A stretch of 6,588 nt of DNA from Planctomycetaceae bacterium. Its GTDB lineage: Bacteria; Planctomycetota; Planctomycetia; Pirellulales; Pirellulaceae. Made by a program: the position numbers and the translations under genes. Positions 6,271-6,588 of the stretch are shown here, one piece after another. How positions within the stretch are numbered: position 1 is the stretch's first letter; the number at the start of each line of letters is the position of its first letter. The notes below the pieces were generated by a model. The model did no database searches. It was not told where the DNA came from and saw only the letters and a program-made list of their open reading frames with translations. The stretch is from positions 1 to 6,588 of the forward strand of contig SXHS01000099.1 in assembly GCA_005773145.1 (NCBI GenBank). The letters run 5' to 3'.

Positions 6271-6466
6271 GACCAACCGGGGACACAGAACTACGGGACC
6301 AACCGGGGACACAGAACTACGAGGACCAACCGGGGACACAGAACTACGGACCAACCGGGGACACAGAACTACGTGAGAGGCAGCCGCCCGGGGGCAAGCA
6401 ACTTCGAGGACCAACCGGGGACACAGAACTACGTGAGAGGCAGCCGCCCGGGGGCAAGCAACTTCG
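6271..6466. repeat. Tandem repeat array, 25-bp unit in five direct copies
   Basis: A 25-bp unit, GACCAA followed by CCGGGGACACAGAACTACG, occurs unchanged at 6271-6295, 6297-6321, 6324-6348, 6349-6373 and 6409-6433, so the starts step by 26, 27, 25 and 60 bp. Copies 4 and 5 are each followed by the same 33-bp segment (6374-6406 and 6434-6466) holding CAGCCGCCCGGGGGCAAG. The identity of the copies suggests recent amplification. The spacing is too short and irregular for a CRISPR. The unit resembles GGGGACA-type words I associate with REP elements mobilised by REP-associated transposases; no such transposase is visible here. Confidence 0.9.
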
Positions 6467-6480
6467 CGAGAGCTGGGAGC

Positions 6481-6588
6481 CTAGGACACAGGTTGAGCTA
6501 CTATTCCTAAACTCACCAGCTGACGCACGCTCGCCATGGCCCTCAAATTATCCAGCCAATCGCCCTGTAGTTCAGTGTCCCCAGGTTC
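6481..6588 (-). CDS. Possible 3' end of a minus-strand gene, uncertain
   Basis: From the right edge a minus-strand frame is open for 35 codons to a TAG at 6481-6483. It reads EPGDTELQGDWLDNLRAMASVRQLVSLGIV and a few more residues. The middle looks like ordinary helical protein, but the first codons lie over an imperfect inverted copy of the array repeat, and 35 codons is a short run. No family is recognised. It may be a real gene end or non-coding DNA. Confidence 0.22.
   Translation of the reverse strand, partial: EPGDTELQGDWLDNLRAMASVRQLVSLGIVAQPVS
6567..6588 (-). repeat. Imperfect inverted copy of the array repeat at the window edge
   Basis: Read on the minus strand this is CCTGGGGACACTGAACTAC, which matches CCGGGGACACAGAACTAC of the array closely. 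It is opposite in direction to the five array copies, about 100 bp away, and is cut by the window edge. Confidence 0.55.

Noticed and set aside
6176..6414. Frames on both strands giving repeated TNRGHRTT and SSVSPVGP peptides
   Set aside because: They are translations of the 25-bp tandem repeat, with no start signal and no protein-like character.
6271..6466. CRISPR array
   Set aside because: Units are separated by 0-2 bp or by a 35-bp stretch that is itself repeated, so there are no unique spacers, and no cas gene is present.

Overview
The window looks like part of a planctomycete chromosome, most likely from the Pirellulales. Three things suggest this: a long transmembrane Ser/Thr kinase whose outer half looks like a parallel beta-helix; a small secreted CxxCH protein of a type I associate with planctomycetes; and short intergenic repeats reading TAACCCGAAGCG..GCGAGGGA. 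The assignment rests on recalled family features, not on a search.

Layout, left to right. Positions 1-634 (minus strand) hold the first 211 codons of an exported protein of unknown function that runs off the left edge. Its start was fixed by a good Shine-Dalgarno. A 418-bp divergent intergenic region (635-1052) carries small hairpins, a perfect TATAAT and a hairpin-rich leader for the next gene. Positions 1053-3890 (+) encode a 945-residue membrane-spanning Ser/Thr kinase with a cytoplasmic kinase domain, one membrane segment and a large outer beta-helix-like domain. Its last ~25 codons lie in a strong palindrome that looks like an inserted repeat. Positions 4092-4532 (+) encode a small exported c-type cytochrome-like protein, with its own candidate promoter and a textbook intrinsic terminator at 4599-4641. 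Convergent to it, 4681-5676 (minus) encodes an eight-helix membrane protein with many membrane-located histidines. The longer reading to 5802 is probably an artefact of two repeat copies.

The right end is an integration scar. tRNA-Val(UAC) at 5896-5969 is followed by its own terminator. Overlapping the 3' half of the tRNA on the opposite strand is the C-terminal remnant of a tyrosine recombinase; its last 12 residues (GDEGLEPPTSTV) are simply the antisense of the tRNA. The remnant is cut off upstream by an in-frame stop and then by a tandem array of a 25-bp repeat (6271-6466), with an imperfect inverted copy at the window's right edge (6567-6588). This is a decayed integrative element beside a repeat cluster.

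The genes do not form one operon. The kinase and cytochrome genes share a strand but appear to be separate units, and the membrane protein is convergent to the cytochrome gene. A redox link between the cytochrome and the membrane protein is possible but unproven. I found no complete novel defence or mobile system. The most interesting points are the repeat-derived tail and poly-G tracts of the kinase gene, the histidine-rich membrane protein, and the tRNA/integrase/repeat junction.
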